From contig NZ_JARFVB010000002.1 of the NCBI RefSeq assembly GCF_029193885.1, forward strand, positions 360,808 to 424,807: a stretch of 64,000 nt of DNA, written 5' to 3'. The DNA is from Flagellimonas yonaguniensis. Its GTDB lineage: Bacteria; Bacteroidota; Bacteroidia; Flavobacteriales; Flavobacteriaceae. The notes beneath the pieces are model-generated. The model worked only from the letters and a program-made list of their open reading frames with translations. It ran no database searches and had not been told where the DNA came from. Positions within the stretch are counted from its first letter, which is position 1. Each line of letters opens with the position of its first letter. Of this stretch, positions 55,074-63,100 are shown piece by piece. The position numbers were made by a program, and so were the translations under genes.

Positions 55074-56216
55074 ATGGTCAAAAAACAAAAGGTATATCTT
55101 TCACTGGGCAGCAATTTGGGAAATCGCCTTGCGAACCTCCAAAAAGCCATTTTCCGCATTCAGCAAAAGGCAGGAAAAATACTGGATATTTCCTCTGTAT
55201 ATGAAAACCCAGCAGTTGGTTTTGAAGGGAGTGATTTCTACAATATCGCCCTATCGCTGCTCACACCTCTTGAACCGAAGGAATTGTTGGATACCCTGCT
55301 ACAAATCGAGCAGGATTTCGGCAGGGTTCGTTTGGCATCGGGACATAGTTCCAGGACCTTGGACATTGACATCGTTTATTATGGGTCGGAAGCTATCCAG
55401 AATAATGATTTAGTGGTTCCACACCCGCAAATGCAGCATCGCAATTTTGTTCTGAAACCACTGAGCGATATTGCACCCCAGTTCTATCATCCCGTGCTGT
55501 ACAAGGATACCCGTAATCTGCTGCAGGAATGCAGGGACAAAAGCAAGCTGACCAAGACCAAGCACAAACTTTTCAAGGATAGGTCAGGGCTCTTTTCCCA
55601 ATTACAGCTCATTGCCATTGAGGGAAATATTGGAGCTGGGAAAACAACGCTGTCCAAAATGATTTCCAACGACTTCAATGCCAAATTGGTGCTGGAACGT
55701 TTTGCGGACAACCCCTTTCTTCCCAAGTTTTATGAGGATCAAGCACGTTATGCATTTCCTTTGGAAATGTCCTTTTTAGCGGATAGGTACCAACAGTTCA
55801 TGGACGACACCTCACAGTTTGATCTTTTCAAGAACTTCATGGTAAGTGATTACGACATCTTCAAATCGTTGATTTTTGCGAAAGTCACCTTGCAGAAAGA
55901 GGAGTACAATCTATACCGAAAGGTCTTTAATTTTATGTACAAAGAGGTACGAAAACCCGAGATTTACCTCTATCTCTATCAAAATACCGAACGGCTACTG
56001 GAAAACATCAAAAAAAGAGGGCGTGATTATGAGCAGAACATCGACCCTGGGTATTTGGAAAAAATCAATCGTGGGTACTTGGATTTCATCAAGAGCAATC
56101 CCAGTCAAAACAGTATAATTTTGGATGTGGGAGAACTCGATTTTGTACAGAATCCCAAGGATTATGAATTCATTTTGGTAAAACTGGAAGACCACATACT
56201 TTTATCAAACATTTAA
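55074..56216 (+). CDS. folK: HPPK-deoxynucleoside kinase fusion
   Basis: A 380-residue fusion. Residues 1 to about 155 are 6-hydroxymethyl-7,8-dihydropterin pyrophosphokinase: SLGSNLGNR opens the domain and RTLDIDIVYYG (94-104) holds the acidic metal ligands. The linker is Lys-rich (about 155-172). The rest is a deoxynucleoside kinase with P-loop GNIGAGKT at 184-191, the DYDIF segment, and KKRGRDYEQNI and ELDFVQNPKD near the C terminus. Both domains look intact. It joins folate synthesis with nucleoside salvage; similar fusions are known from other Flavobacteriia. With dNK at 9936 it gives two dNK genes in this window. A terminator follows. Confidence 0.93.
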   Translation: MVKKQKVYLSLGSNLGNRLANLQKAIFRIQQKAGKILDISSVYENPAVGFEGSDFYNIALSLLTPLEPKELLDTLLQIEQDFGRVRLASGHSSRTLDIDIVYYGSEAIQNNDLVVPHPQMQHRNFVLKPLSDIAPQFYHPVLYKDTRNLLQECRDKSKLTKTKHKLFKDRSGLFSQLQLIAIEGNIGAGKTTLSKMISNDFNAKLVLERFADNPFLPKFYEDQARYAFPLEMSFLADRYQQFMDDTSQFDLFKNFMVSDYDIFKSLIFAKVTLQKEEYNLYRKVFNFMYKEVRKPEIYLYLYQNTERLLENIKKRGRDYEQNIDPGYLEKINRGYLDFIKSNPSQNSIILDVGELDFVQNPKDYEFILVKLEDHILLSNI

Positions 56217-56309
56217 GAGAATTTTTGGAAAATGTTTGGATATAACGAATGGTTTTATTTTATTAGCAGCCTCAATATGAGAAACTAACTAACTCAGACT
56301 TTTACATAT

Positions 56310-56340
56310 GGCCCTGTTTTTCAGGGCCTATTTATTTTTT
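56310..56340 (+). terminator. Terminator after the HPPK-dNK gene
   Basis: GGCCCTG and CAGGGCC form a 7-bp stem around TTTTT, followed by TATTTATTTTTT. It overlaps the stop codon of the convergent TrmH-family gene (TGA at 56321-56323). Confidence 0.8.
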
Positions 56341-56872
56341 GGGCATTTTGTTTGGACCAAATATCCCATACCACTACCCCCATACTTACCGAAATGTTCA
56401 AGGAGTGCTTGGTACCGAACTGGGGAATCTCCAAAACTGTATCGCTAGCAGATACGACTTCCTGCGAAACCCCTTTTACCTCGTTTCCAAAAACCAAGGC
56501 TACGGTATCATCTGACCACACTTGATAATCATTCAGCATAATGGCATTTTCGGCTTGCTCTACGGAAACTACCTTAACACCACCCTGCTTTAATTCCTGA
56601 ACCAATTCCAAGGTGTCTTTACGATATTCCCACTCCACACTTTCGGTGGCACCCAAGGCCGTTTTACGGATATCCTTATGCGGAGGAGTGGCCGTGATGC
56701 CGCAGAGATAGATTTTCTGAATCAAAAAAGCATCCGCCGTCCGGAACACGGAACCAATGTTGTTCAAGCTGCGAACATTGTCCAAAATGATGATGATGGG
56801 CGATTTCTCGGCCTCCTTAAAACCGGTCACATCCAATCGGTCCAGCTCACTATTTTCCAGTTTTCGACTCAT
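56321..56872 (-). CDS. TrmH-family (SpoU) RNA methyltransferase
   Basis: A 183-residue SPOUT methyltransferase using SAM. Motif 1 is LDNVRSLNNIGSVFRTADAF, motif 2 LVFGNEVKGVSQ and motif 3 IPQFGTKHSLNISVSMGVVVW. This is the minimal form lacking the N-terminal substrate-binding domain of TrmH, so the target (tRNA or rRNA 2'-O position) cannot be named. The start MSRKLENSELDRLDVTGFKE is standard. It converges on the HPPK-dNK gene; its stop codon lies inside the shared hairpin. Confidence 0.9.
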   Translation of the reverse strand: MSRKLENSELDRLDVTGFKEAEKSPIIIILDNVRSLNNIGSVFRTADAFLIQKIYLCGITATPPHKDIRKTALGATESVEWEYRKDTLELVQELKQGGVKVVSVEQAENAIMLNDYQVWSDDTVALVFGNEVKGVSQEVVSASDTVLEIPQFGTKHSLNISVSMGVVVWDIWSKQNAQKINRP

Positions 56873-56988
56873 TTTTTAAACATTGGGGTAAAAATATCAA
56901 CAAAAATTTCTGATGGCTGATGAAAACAATATATTCGTTTTCATCCCAGTTTTGGGCAAAAATAAGAGAATAATTCGCCTTTAGGATT

Positions 56989-57073
56989 GTCATTCCTGTG
57001 AAAACAGGAATCCATCAAACCACTAGATTCCGCATCGTGCTTCGACTACGCTTAGCAACTGTGCGGAATGACA
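56989..57073. repeat. Composite REP-like element upstream of mutS
   Basis: The segment starts GTCATTCCTGTGAAAACAGG and ends TGCGGAATGACA. The outer GTCATTCC and GGAATGAC are inverted repeats, so the whole 85-base unit can fold; two internal hairpins exist (ATTCCTG/CAGGAAT and ATTCCGCA/TGCGGAAT). The first hairpin matches the 29087 element. It lies 72 bases ahead of the mutS start. Confidence 0.7.
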
Positions 57074-57144
57074 AAGTATTAATTCAAAGTTTGTGCAATC
57101 TTATTTGGTGATTAAAATGTTTTTCCAACAGATAATAAATCGCT

Positions 57145-59766
57145 TTGGCAGCCAAGAAAAAGAATAAGAAAGTAACCCCGTTGATGCAACAGTACAATGC
57201 CATTAAGGTAAAACACCCTGATGCTTTGCTGCTGTTCCGTGTAGGGGACTTTTATGAAACCTTCGGGGAAGATGCGGTAAAGGCCGCCAAGATATTGGGC
57301 ATTATCCTTACCCACAGGAACAATGGAGGCGACAAGACCGAATTGGCAGGGTTTCCACACCATTCCCTGAACACCTATTTGCCCAAATTGGTAAAAGCTG
57401 GGCAGCGTGTGGCCATTTGCGACCAGTTGGAAGACCCTAAACAAACAAAAAGTATTGTAAAACGAGGTGTAACGGAGTTGGTCACACCAGGAGTCGCCCT
57501 GAACGATGACATCCTTTCCGCCAAGAGCAACAACTTTTTGTGCGCGGTACATATTGGAAGGAACAAATTAGGGGTTTCCTTTTTGGATGTTTCCACTGGG
57601 GAATACTTGACTTCGGAAGGATCGGTGGAACAAGTGGACAAACTGCTCCAGAATTTTTCACCCAACGAGGTCTTGGTATCGAAAAACCATAAAAAAGATT
57701 TTGTGGAATGCTTCGGCAACCAGTTCCATAGTTTCTTTTTGGAAGATTGGATTTTTCAAGAAGATTATGCCCAAGAGAGTTTGAACAATCATTTTGGAAC
57801 AAAAACCCTGAAAGGATTTGGTATAGACCATCTCAACCACGGCATCATTGCATCGGGTGCGGTGCTGCACTATCTATCCGAAACACAGCACAGTAGACTA
57901 CAACACATCAATAGAATACAGCGTATTGCCGAAGAAGAATACGTTTGGATGGACCGATTTACCATCAGGAATCTGGAACTCTACCATTCCTCACATCAGA
58001 ATGCGGTAACCTTGTTGGACATTATCGACAAGACCATTTCCCCAATGGGCGGACGATTGCTAAAAAGATGGCTGGCACTTCCCTTGAAAAATGTGGAGAA
58101 AATCCAACAGAGGCATCAGGTGGTCTCCTATTTAAAAGATGAGGATGAACAACTGAACAAGATTCAGGGGTACATCAAGCAAATGGGCGATTTGGAGCGG
58201 TTGATCTCCAAATTGGCCACGGGCAAAATCAATCCCAAGGAGGTGGTTCAACTTAAAAATTCATTGGAAGCAGTAGCCCCCATCAAACAATTGGCCCAAA
58301 ACAGTGCCAACGATTCCCTACAACATATCGGGGAACGCTTGAACGATTGTGATGCCCTCCGCTCCAAAATAAAAGAAGTGCTCAACGAAGAAGCTCCAGT
58401 GAACATTGCCAAAGGCAACACCATCGCTCAGGGCTATTCCGAAGAATTGGACGAATTACGTGGCCTTGCTTTTTCCAGCAAAGACTATCTGGACAAAATG
58501 CTGGAAAGGGAAACCAAGGAAACGGGTATTACCTCCTTAAAAATTGCTTCGAACAATGTATTTGGCTACTACATTGAAGTTCGAAACACCCATAAGGACA
58601 AAGTTCCCGAAAGCTGGGTACGCAAACAGACCTTGGTCAATGCAGAGCGATACATCACAGAGGAATTAAAAGAGTACGAATCCAAGATCTTGGGTGCCGA
58701 GGAACGGATTTACCAATTGGAGCAACAGCTTTTTGAGCAGTTGCTTGTATGGATGCAGGAATACATCGCTCCTGTACAGCTCAATGCACACCTGATTGCC
58801 CAATTGGATTGCCTTTGCGGATTTGCGCAATTGGCCAAAGAGAACAATTATGTGGAACCTTCAGTAAACGATACCACTGACATTGATATCAGGGAAGGTA
58901 GGCACCCTGTTATTGAAAAGCAGTTGCCCATTGGCGATGCTTATGTGACCAATGATGTACTACTCAATCGCGAAGAGCAGCAAATCATTATGATTACGGG
59001 ACCCAATATGAGTGGTAAGTCGGCCTTGTTACGACAAACTGCACTTATAGTTCTATTGGCGCAGATGGGTAGTTTTGTCCCTGCCACAGAGGCCAATTTG
59101 GGTGTTGTGGACAAAATCTTCACAAGGGTCGGGGCCAGCGATAATATTTCCATGGGCGAATCGACCTTTATGGTGGAAATGAACGAGACCGCCTCTATTT
59201 TGAACAATCTTTCGGAACGCAGTTTGGTACTGTTGGATGAAATTGGCCGTGGGACCAGCACTTATGACGGGATTTCGATTGCTTGGGCGATTTCGGAATA
59301 CCTGCATGAACACCCAGCCAAGGCAAAGACCTTGTTCGCTACGCACTATCACGAACTCAATGACATGACCAATACGTTTTCCCGCATCAAGAACTATAAT
59401 GTTTCGGTAAAGGAGTTGGAGGACAATGTACTTTTCCTTCGTAAATTGGTGCCTGGCGGTAGTGAACACAGTTTTGGAATCCATGTGGCGAAAATGGCGG
59501 GGATGCCCCAACAGGTAATTCAAAAAGCAAACAAAATCCTCGTAAAACTTGAAAAATCACACTCCAGTGAAGAGGTAAGCGACAAGCTACAAGCTTCCCA
59601 AAATGAAATGCAGTTGAGTTTTTTCAATTTGGACGATCCTTTGCTCGAGGAAATCAAGGAGGAAATCCTACACTTGGACATTGATACACTGACTCCTGTG
59701 GAGGCATTGATGAAATTAAACGAGATCAAGCGATTGTTGGGCAAAAAGAAAAAGGCATCTTCCTAA
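57145..59766 (+). CDS. mutS: DNA mismatch repair protein MutS
   Basis: An 873-residue MutS. The mismatch-reading Phe36 and Glu38 lie in VGDFYETFG. Walker A is GPNMSGKS at about 619-626, Walker [17 protein letters not shown] and the following ATHYHEL. The start is TTG at 57145: an in-frame stop occurs three codons upstream, the first ATG (57184) would delete 13 residues, and the Lys-rich opening [19 protein letters not shown] is typical of family N termini. No mutL is in the window. Confidence 0.95.
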   Translation: MAAKKKNKKVTPLMQQYNAIKVKHPDALLLFRVGDFYETFGEDAVKAAKILGIILTHRNNGGDKTELAGFPHHSLNTYLPKLVKAGQRVAICDQLEDPKQTKSIVKRGVTELVTPGVALNDDILSAKSNNFLCAVHIGRNKLGVSFLDVSTGEYLTSEGSVEQVDKLLQNFSPNEVLVSKNHKKDFVECFGNQFHSFFLEDWIFQEDYAQESLNNHFGTKTLKGFGIDHLNHGIIASGAVLHYLSETQHSRLQHINRIQRIAEEEYVWMDRFTIRNLELYHSSHQNAVTLLDIIDKTISPMGGRLLKRWLALPLKNVEKIQQRHQVVSYLKDEDEQLNKIQGYIKQMGDLERLISKLATGKINPKEVVQLKNSLEAVAPIKQLAQNSANDSLQHIGERLNDCDALRSKIKEVLNEEAPVNIAKGNTIAQGYSEELDELRGLAFSSKDYLDKMLERETKETGITSLKIASNNVFGYYIEVRNTHKDKVPESWVRKQTLVNAERYITEELKEYESKILGAEERIYQLEQQLFEQLLVWMQEYIAPVQLNAHLIAQLDCLCGFAQLAKENNYVEPSVNDTTDIDIREGRHPVIEKQLPIGDAYVTNDVLLNREEQQIIMITGPNMSGKSALLRQTALIVLLAQMGSFVPATEANLGVVDKIFTRVGASDNISMGESTFMVEMNETASILNNLSERSLVLLDEIGRGTSTYDGISIAWAISEYLHEHPAKAKTLFATHYHELNDMTNTFSRIKNYNVSVKELEDNVLFLRKLVPGGSEHSFGIHVAKMAGMPQQVIQKANKILVKLEKSHSSEEVSDKLQASQNEMQLSFFNLDDPLLEEIKEEILHLDIDTLTPVEALMKLNEIKRLLGKKKKASS

Positions 59767-59796
59767 AAAAATTCTTTTATTTTAATAGAAATATTA

Positions 59797-59804
59797 TAAA
59801 TTTG
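59797..59804 (+). promoter_or_regulatory. -7 promoter element for the tRNA genes
   Basis: TAAATTTG, a TAnnTTTG match, 39 bases before the tRNA-Gly gene. There is no clear TTG at the standard distance. Confidence 0.5.
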
Positions 59805-59842
59805 CATCCGCGCTTGGGAAAAGTGCAGAGTTCATTTAAAAT

Positions 59843-59915
59843 GCGAAAATAGCTCAGTTGGTAGAGCATCACCTTGCCAAGGTGGAGGTCGCGGGTTCGA
59901 ATCCCGTTTTTCGCT
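59843..59915 (+). tRNA. tRNA-Gly (GCC)
   Basis: A 73-base cloverleaf. GCGAAAA pairs with TTTTCGC as acceptor stem; the D-loop carries AGCTCAGTTGGTAGAGC; the anticodon loop is CTTGCCAAG with anticodon GCC; the T-arm has GGGTTCGAATCCC. The 3' CCA is not encoded. It is followed by a T-rich stretch and then tRNA-Leu. Confidence 0.96.
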
Positions 59916-59923
59916 CGACTTCG

Positions 59924-59958
59924 ACTCCGCTCAGTCACCACGGGTGGAGTTTTTTTTT
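59924..59958 (+). terminator. Possible terminator/attenuator between the tRNA genes
   Basis: ACTCC and GGAGT pair across a 17-base loop with an inner CACC/GGTG, followed by TTTTTTTTT. The sequence CGACTTCGACTCCGCTCAGT just before is a fragment of the REP-like palindrome seen at 12781 and 57040. It may reduce read-through into tRNA-Leu. Confidence 0.45.
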
Positions 59959-59971
59959 ACATACAAGTCCT

Positions 59972-60056
59972 GCTCGAGTGGTGGAATTGGTAGACACGCC
60001 GGACTTAAAATCCTGTGGGCATTATGCCCGTGCGGGTTCAAGTCCCGCCTCGAGTA
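59972..60056 (+). tRNA. tRNA-Leu (TAA)
   Basis: An 85-base class II tRNA. GCTCGAG pairs with CTCGAGT (one G-U) plus discriminator A; the D-arm has TGGTGGAATTGGTAGACACG, the anticodon loop ACTTAAAAT gives TAA, a long variable arm follows (GTGGGCATTATGCCCGT), and the T-arm is GGGTTCAAGTCCC. Leu tRNAs are common integration sites, and accessory-type DNA begins immediately after it. Confidence 0.96.
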
Positions 60057-60060
60057 CTTT

Positions 60061-60097
60061 AAACCCTGTTAGTCTATTGATTTTCAGGGTTTTTTGT
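60061..60097 (+). terminator. Terminator after tRNA-Leu
   Basis: AAACCCTG (60061-60068) and CAGGGTTT (60085-60092) form an 8-bp stem followed by a T-run (TTTTGTTTTTATC). Confidence 0.8.
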
Positions 60098-60478
60098 TTT
60101 TATCTTGCCAACGATTTACCAACAATCCTAAATTTTACACCGAATCCCGAAATTAGCGCTAACTATTTCTACATGAAATACAAGGTAAAATAAGGAAGTG
60201 ATTGAAACTTTAATTTGCACCATCACTCATGCAGAAAATACACTGCTCTTTACAAAAGAAATCAATTTGGCAATGAGCTGGGAACTAGCTAGACTTTTAC
60301 ATTATAGGGTCTAGCATTCTACTCATTTGAAAACAATATAAGCTGCCTCAAACCTAGACTAAGGGTCCAAAAAAGAGACTGATTACGAAAAAGCTACTCG
60401 TTGATTACAAGTATTTTTTGTTAAATATTTAAGAAAAATATTATATTGCAACATCTCCCCCGCCAATTTAAACAGCCA
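60098..60478. other. AT-rich stretch without a supported gene
   Basis: No coding region could be supported. A short plus-strand frame from a GTG near 60198 (about 38 codons, VIETLICTITHAENTLLFTK) reads protein-like, but it is too short to call. This marks the switch from core to accessory DNA; the sequence drops visibly in GC content compared with the core. Confidence 0.5.
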
Positions 60479-61123
60479 ATGAACTATAAATTTTTGCCAA
60501 TCACCGTATATTATTTTATCGGTTTTGTCGTTTTAGTTATATTAGTATGGTGGTTTGAGGCCTATATTGAACCTCCAGACTCATTTAATTCAAGTTCTTT
60601 TACATATAGTTTCTTTACAAGTTTTATAGGAGGATTATCCTTGGCTGCAATTTTCTTCGTCTTTTTACGACCAAGAGTTAAAATTTCAAAAGTTGTATCT
60701 AAAAGAAAAAATGATGATAACAAAGATTACTTTACCTTTAAATTTGTAAACAGATCATTTTTTTCTGCTTTTGATGTAAACATTGAAGCATATTTGTGTG
60801 AAAACACGAATGCAAAAGGTAACGGAGATGCCAAGCATGTTGTTCATACGCCGATTGAATTAACGAGAAAAAGATGGATTCACATGCCAAGATGGAGACC
60901 AGTAATAGAAAAAACCACCTACGCTCCTCATTGCATAACCGTAAGAACGCTTGATGAAACTATTGAGAAACGAATAACTAATAACGTAGATTATATAGAG
61001 TTTAGAGTAACACTGAAACATGCATTTTCTAATTTAAGCAGTACATATAGGATGAAATATATGAATGAAGATTGCTTTGAATTAGGCAAATTTGATTTTG
61101 GCAATACTTTTAAAATTGTATAA
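60479..61123 (+). CDS. Unrecognised two-helix membrane protein, 214 aa
   Basis: I do not recognise this protein. The ATG at 60479 gives an N-terminal helix (about residues 7-28; YYFIGFVVLVILVWWFEAYI), a short loop, and a second helix (about 43-62; FFTSFIGGLSLAAIFFVFL). A soluble domain (about 65-214) then alternates strands with polar turns: YFTFKFVNRSFFSAFDVNIE, HVVHTPIELTRKR, VDYIEFRVTLKHAFS and FELGKFDFGNTFKIV, suggesting an Ig-like or beta-sandwich fold. Its codon use and low GC differ from the core. The topology (two helices plus a small beta domain) is superficially like some phage-defence effectors such as Cap15, but no partner nucleotide cyclase is nearby, so that idea has no support here. 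A terminator hairpin follows at 61256. Confidence 0.7.
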   Translation: MNYKFLPITVYYFIGFVVLVILVWWFEAYIEPPDSFNSSSFTYSFFTSFIGGLSLAAIFFVFLRPRVKISKVVSKRKNDDNKDYFTFKFVNRSFFSAFDVNIEAYLCENTNAKGNGDAKHVVHTPIELTRKRWIHMPRWRPVIEKTTYAPHCITVRTLDETIEKRITNNVDYIEFRVTLKHAFSNLSSTYRMKYMNEDCFELGKFDFGNTFKIV

Positions 61124-61255
61124 TTTGGCACAAAATTTGAATTTTAAAATTAAACACCATAAAACAATCCTTATGAAAACTTATTCTGATACAGAATATT
61201 AAAAAAAGGTGTCGAATGTCATTTACAATATTCGACGATTGTATAATCTCAAAAG

Positions 61256-61281
61256 AAAAGGAGGCTAATGCCTCCTTTTTT
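61256..61281 (+). terminator. Intrinsic terminator
   Basis: AAAGGAGGC and GCCTCCTTT form a 9-bp stem around TAAT, followed by TTTATTTT. It lies about 130 bases after the stop of the membrane protein gene. A weaker hairpin GTCGAAT/ATTCGAC lies at 61209-61235. Confidence 0.8.
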
Positions 61282-61334
61282 ATTTTCCACCTACAGAGTT
61301 CCAAGTGTTTTTTGAAGTTTATCTTTTCTCTATT

Positions 61335-61439
61335 TTACTGATAACCTGTCGCTTCATCAAATAGAGCAACAACACCAACCTTGGTCAAAGGACACTTAAA
61401 AATATCTGCACAAACTCTACCTGTAAAGTATGACTTACT
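61335..61439 (-). pseudogene. Remnant with P63C-like DEATGYQ motif
   Basis: The minus strand reads an open stretch of about 34 codons (PISKSYFTGRVCADIFKCPL then TKVGVVALFDEATGYQ and a stop). The run of GVVALFDEATGYQ matches the hallmark of the P63C domain found in phage and mobile-element proteins. There is an in-frame stop directly upstream and no start codon, so this is a 3' fragment of a once longer gene; the frame ends right after the motif, where intact proteins continue. The assignment rests on one short motif remembered from the family. Confidence 0.4.
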
Positions 61440-61825
61440 TATAGGTCATGTAAATCTCTATGATGGATTCCTCAGGGTGAAGACTAGTATCCTTGTTAAC
61501 GTCCCACATATAGTTTCAAAGCATTGTGATTCAAAATAGGCACCACCCACTTTCTTTGCTAAAATTTACCACTTCTCAGTTATAATTCCCAACACTTGGA
61601 TTTATCATCAATTGTTGCTTTTATTTTCTCATCCGCGTTACCCTATCTACAAACGTAAAAAGGAAAAGATGGCGAACTTTCCTCCCCTGACCTTACGCCT
61701 AAAAACGTTCTCGGTTGTTAACAGAGCGACCAGATGCCGAAAAGAACACCATCCTTTTCAAATATAGATATATACAAATCCCGAAGACAAGTGAAAAACT
61801 GGAAAATCGCCAAAATGACTATTTA
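61440..61825. other. Gene-free AT-rich stretch with a stray promoter
   Basis: No supported gene. A minus-strand TATATTTG (61766-61759) fits the -7 consensus and would have driven transcription toward the P63C-like remnant, so this looks like the decayed 5' part of that gene plus leader. A minus-strand GAGGAAAGTTCGCC was noted but is not enough to call an RNA. Confidence 0.35.
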
Positions 61826-62134
61826 TTAGGATTTAACCTTGGGTAATCTAGGGTGGGTGTTGTTCACATACCTTTTCAACAATGGCGTATATATAAGACC
61901 TGTAGTTGGGACCTCAACAAAATAATAATTGAAAAGATAGGTGTCACGCTTTTCCTTTGGGCGACTTATCCAATAATCATAATCAATGTACTTTGGGAAG
62001 ACCTCGAGAATGAACTTCGACGCGTACCGCTTCCGTTTTGCAAACTCATCATCATACTTTTTTAAACTAGCATCTTTAACGTAAGGTCGAAAACCCTTAA
62101 TTAAAATCAATGCTATATCCTGCTGCGTTGGCAT
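61826..62134 (-). CDS. Hypothetical protein, 102 aa
   Basis: An unrecognised small protein. The ATG at 62134 (MPTQQDIALILIKGFRPYVK) is chosen; in-frame TTG codons upstream are possible. It is rich in Lys, Tyr and Pro, without signal peptide or membrane helix; FPKYIDYDYWISRPKEKRDT and a basic tail NNTHPRLPKVKS are visible. It lies in the AT-rich accessory block next to the HTH trio and is probably part of the same integrated element. Confidence 0.5.
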   Translation of the reverse strand: MPTQQDIALILIKGFRPYVKDASLKKYDDEFAKRKRYASKFILEVFPKYIDYDYWISRPKEKRDTYLFNYYFVEVPTTGLIYTPLLKRYVNNTHPRLPKVKS

Positions 62135-62456
62135 ACCCAAATTATTACTTATTAACAAAAAACACTAAAACGATCAAAACTTAGACACCACACCATATAA
62201 GACCTTTCCCGATTTCCAATTAGAAACAACTTGTTTATAAACAGCATCTTATGTTAACAACTGAATCTAATCATAAACGGTCATATTCAAAAATAGGTAT
62301 ATATTCGTTGTGTTGTTATATACAGCAGATTAAAACTCTTAGGATTTCTACATCCTATTATTTGAACGGGAAAATCAAATAAACTTTATGGTAAGTAAGA
62401 GGGTTATTGCTCAGCAGATAGACTGCTTGAGCCAATAAACTCTAATACCTAGTAAA
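62135..62456. other. Upstream region of the HTH trio, no supported gene
   Basis: This intergenic stretch would hold the divergent promoters for the small gene at 61826 and the HTH gene at 62457. On the minus strand near 62180-62250 a 24-codon frame (DAVYKQVVSNWKSGKVLYGV) looks protein-like and may be a fragment of a lost gene; it has no start. No palindromic operator stands out. Confidence 0.35.
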
Positions 62457-62732
62457 ATGCAAGTTAGATTTGAAATCCCAAAAACTGAGCTAAAACAGTT
62501 CATTAATGAAAGCATAACGGAAGCCGTCCGAAGTGCTCTTTCCAAACAACAAACTGAAAATTCCAGCACCACCGTAATGACACCGAAGGAAGTATGCGCT
62601 TTTTTCAACATCTCACTGTCAACGTTACACGAATGGCGCAAGCAAGGCAAACTACAAGCCTATTATAAAGGCCGTAGGGTTTACTTTAAACGCACTGAAG
62701 TGGAAGCTAGCCTTGTTCAAGCAAAACAATAA
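62457..62732 (+). CDS. Excisionase-type helix-turn-helix protein
   Basis: A 91-residue protein. A coiled N-terminal part (IPKTELKQFINESITEAVRS) leads to a MerR/excisionase-type HTH at about 41-85: MTPKEVCAFFNISLSTLHEW, then RKQGKLQAYYKGRRVYFKRT. Such proteins act as excisionases or transcriptional regulators in Bacteroidota mobile elements. It begins a trio, with the next gene 5 bases downstream and the replication-like gene overlapping that, so they are one transcript. It supports the reading of this block as a plasmid- or phage-derived element. Confidence 0.75.
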   Translation: MQVRFEIPKTELKQFINESITEAVRSALSKQQTENSSTTVMTPKEVCAFFNISLSTLHEWRKQGKLQAYYKGRRVYFKRTEVEASLVQAKQ

Positions 62733-62737
62733 TAGCT

Positions 62738-63100
62738 ATGAACAAGGCCAACATTCTGGCCTCGCAGAAATACATCTTGGCCAACTCTGACAAAGTAGTC
62801 AAAGAATATCATTTTGCTCAACTTGAATATGGCAAACTTCTGGCTCCAATAAAACTTAGAATAAAGAAACCCCATAAAGATTCAAGGGAAATTGCGGTTC
62901 AATTTTTTGATAGTCCAAATTGGACAAATTGCATTAACCACGAACTCTCTAAAAGGCCACTTACTTATTCCTACTTAAGCAAACGCAAATTTAAAAAATG
63001 GAGTATCCCTGTAGAAATTAGGATGGCTGATAATGGTGAGTCACTGCAGCTTATCATATTTAAGAAAGAGGTACAGTCAAAATTGTCTAATAATGTTTGA
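62738..63100 (+). CDS. Hypothetical protein of the mobile-element trio, 120 aa
   Basis: An unrecognised 120-residue protein, basic (Lys/Arg-rich), with FAQLEYGKLLAPIKLRIKKP, HELSKRPLTYSYLSKRKFKK and a short C-terminal EIRMADNGESLQLIIFKKE. There is no signal peptide or membrane helix. The start ATG at 62738 lies 5 bases after the HTH gene stop, and its last 8 bases overlap the next gene, so it is translationally coupled to both. Its position between an HTH protein and a replication-initiator-like protein suggests an accessory replication or control role. Confidence 0.65.
   Translation: MNKANILASQKYILANSDKVVKEYHFAQLEYGKLLAPIKLRIKKPHKDSREIAVQFFDSPNWTNCINHELSKRPLTYSYLSKRKFKKWSIPVEIRMADNGESLQLIIFKKEVQSKLSNNV

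Noticed and set aside
59858..60193. A 111-codon frame running through both tRNA genes.
   Set aside because: It covers two well-formed tRNA cloverleafs, so the frame is fortuitous.
60479..61123. A Cap15-like CBASS effector.
   Set aside because: Only the gross topology (two helices plus a beta domain) agrees. No CD-NTase, Cap2/Cap3 or other partner gene is nearby, and no sequence motif supports it.
61440..61530. A 24-codon minus-strand frame (MWDVNKDTSLHPEESIIEIY).
   Set aside because: It reads protein-like but is too short, lacks a ribosome-binding or promoter context, and has no recognisable relatives.
61680..61720. A minus-strand GAGGAAAGTTCGCC reminiscent of the RNase P RNA core.
   Set aside because: Only a short match; the expected complementary 3' motifs are missing in the stretch, and the genome's RNase P RNA would not be expected in a decayed island.
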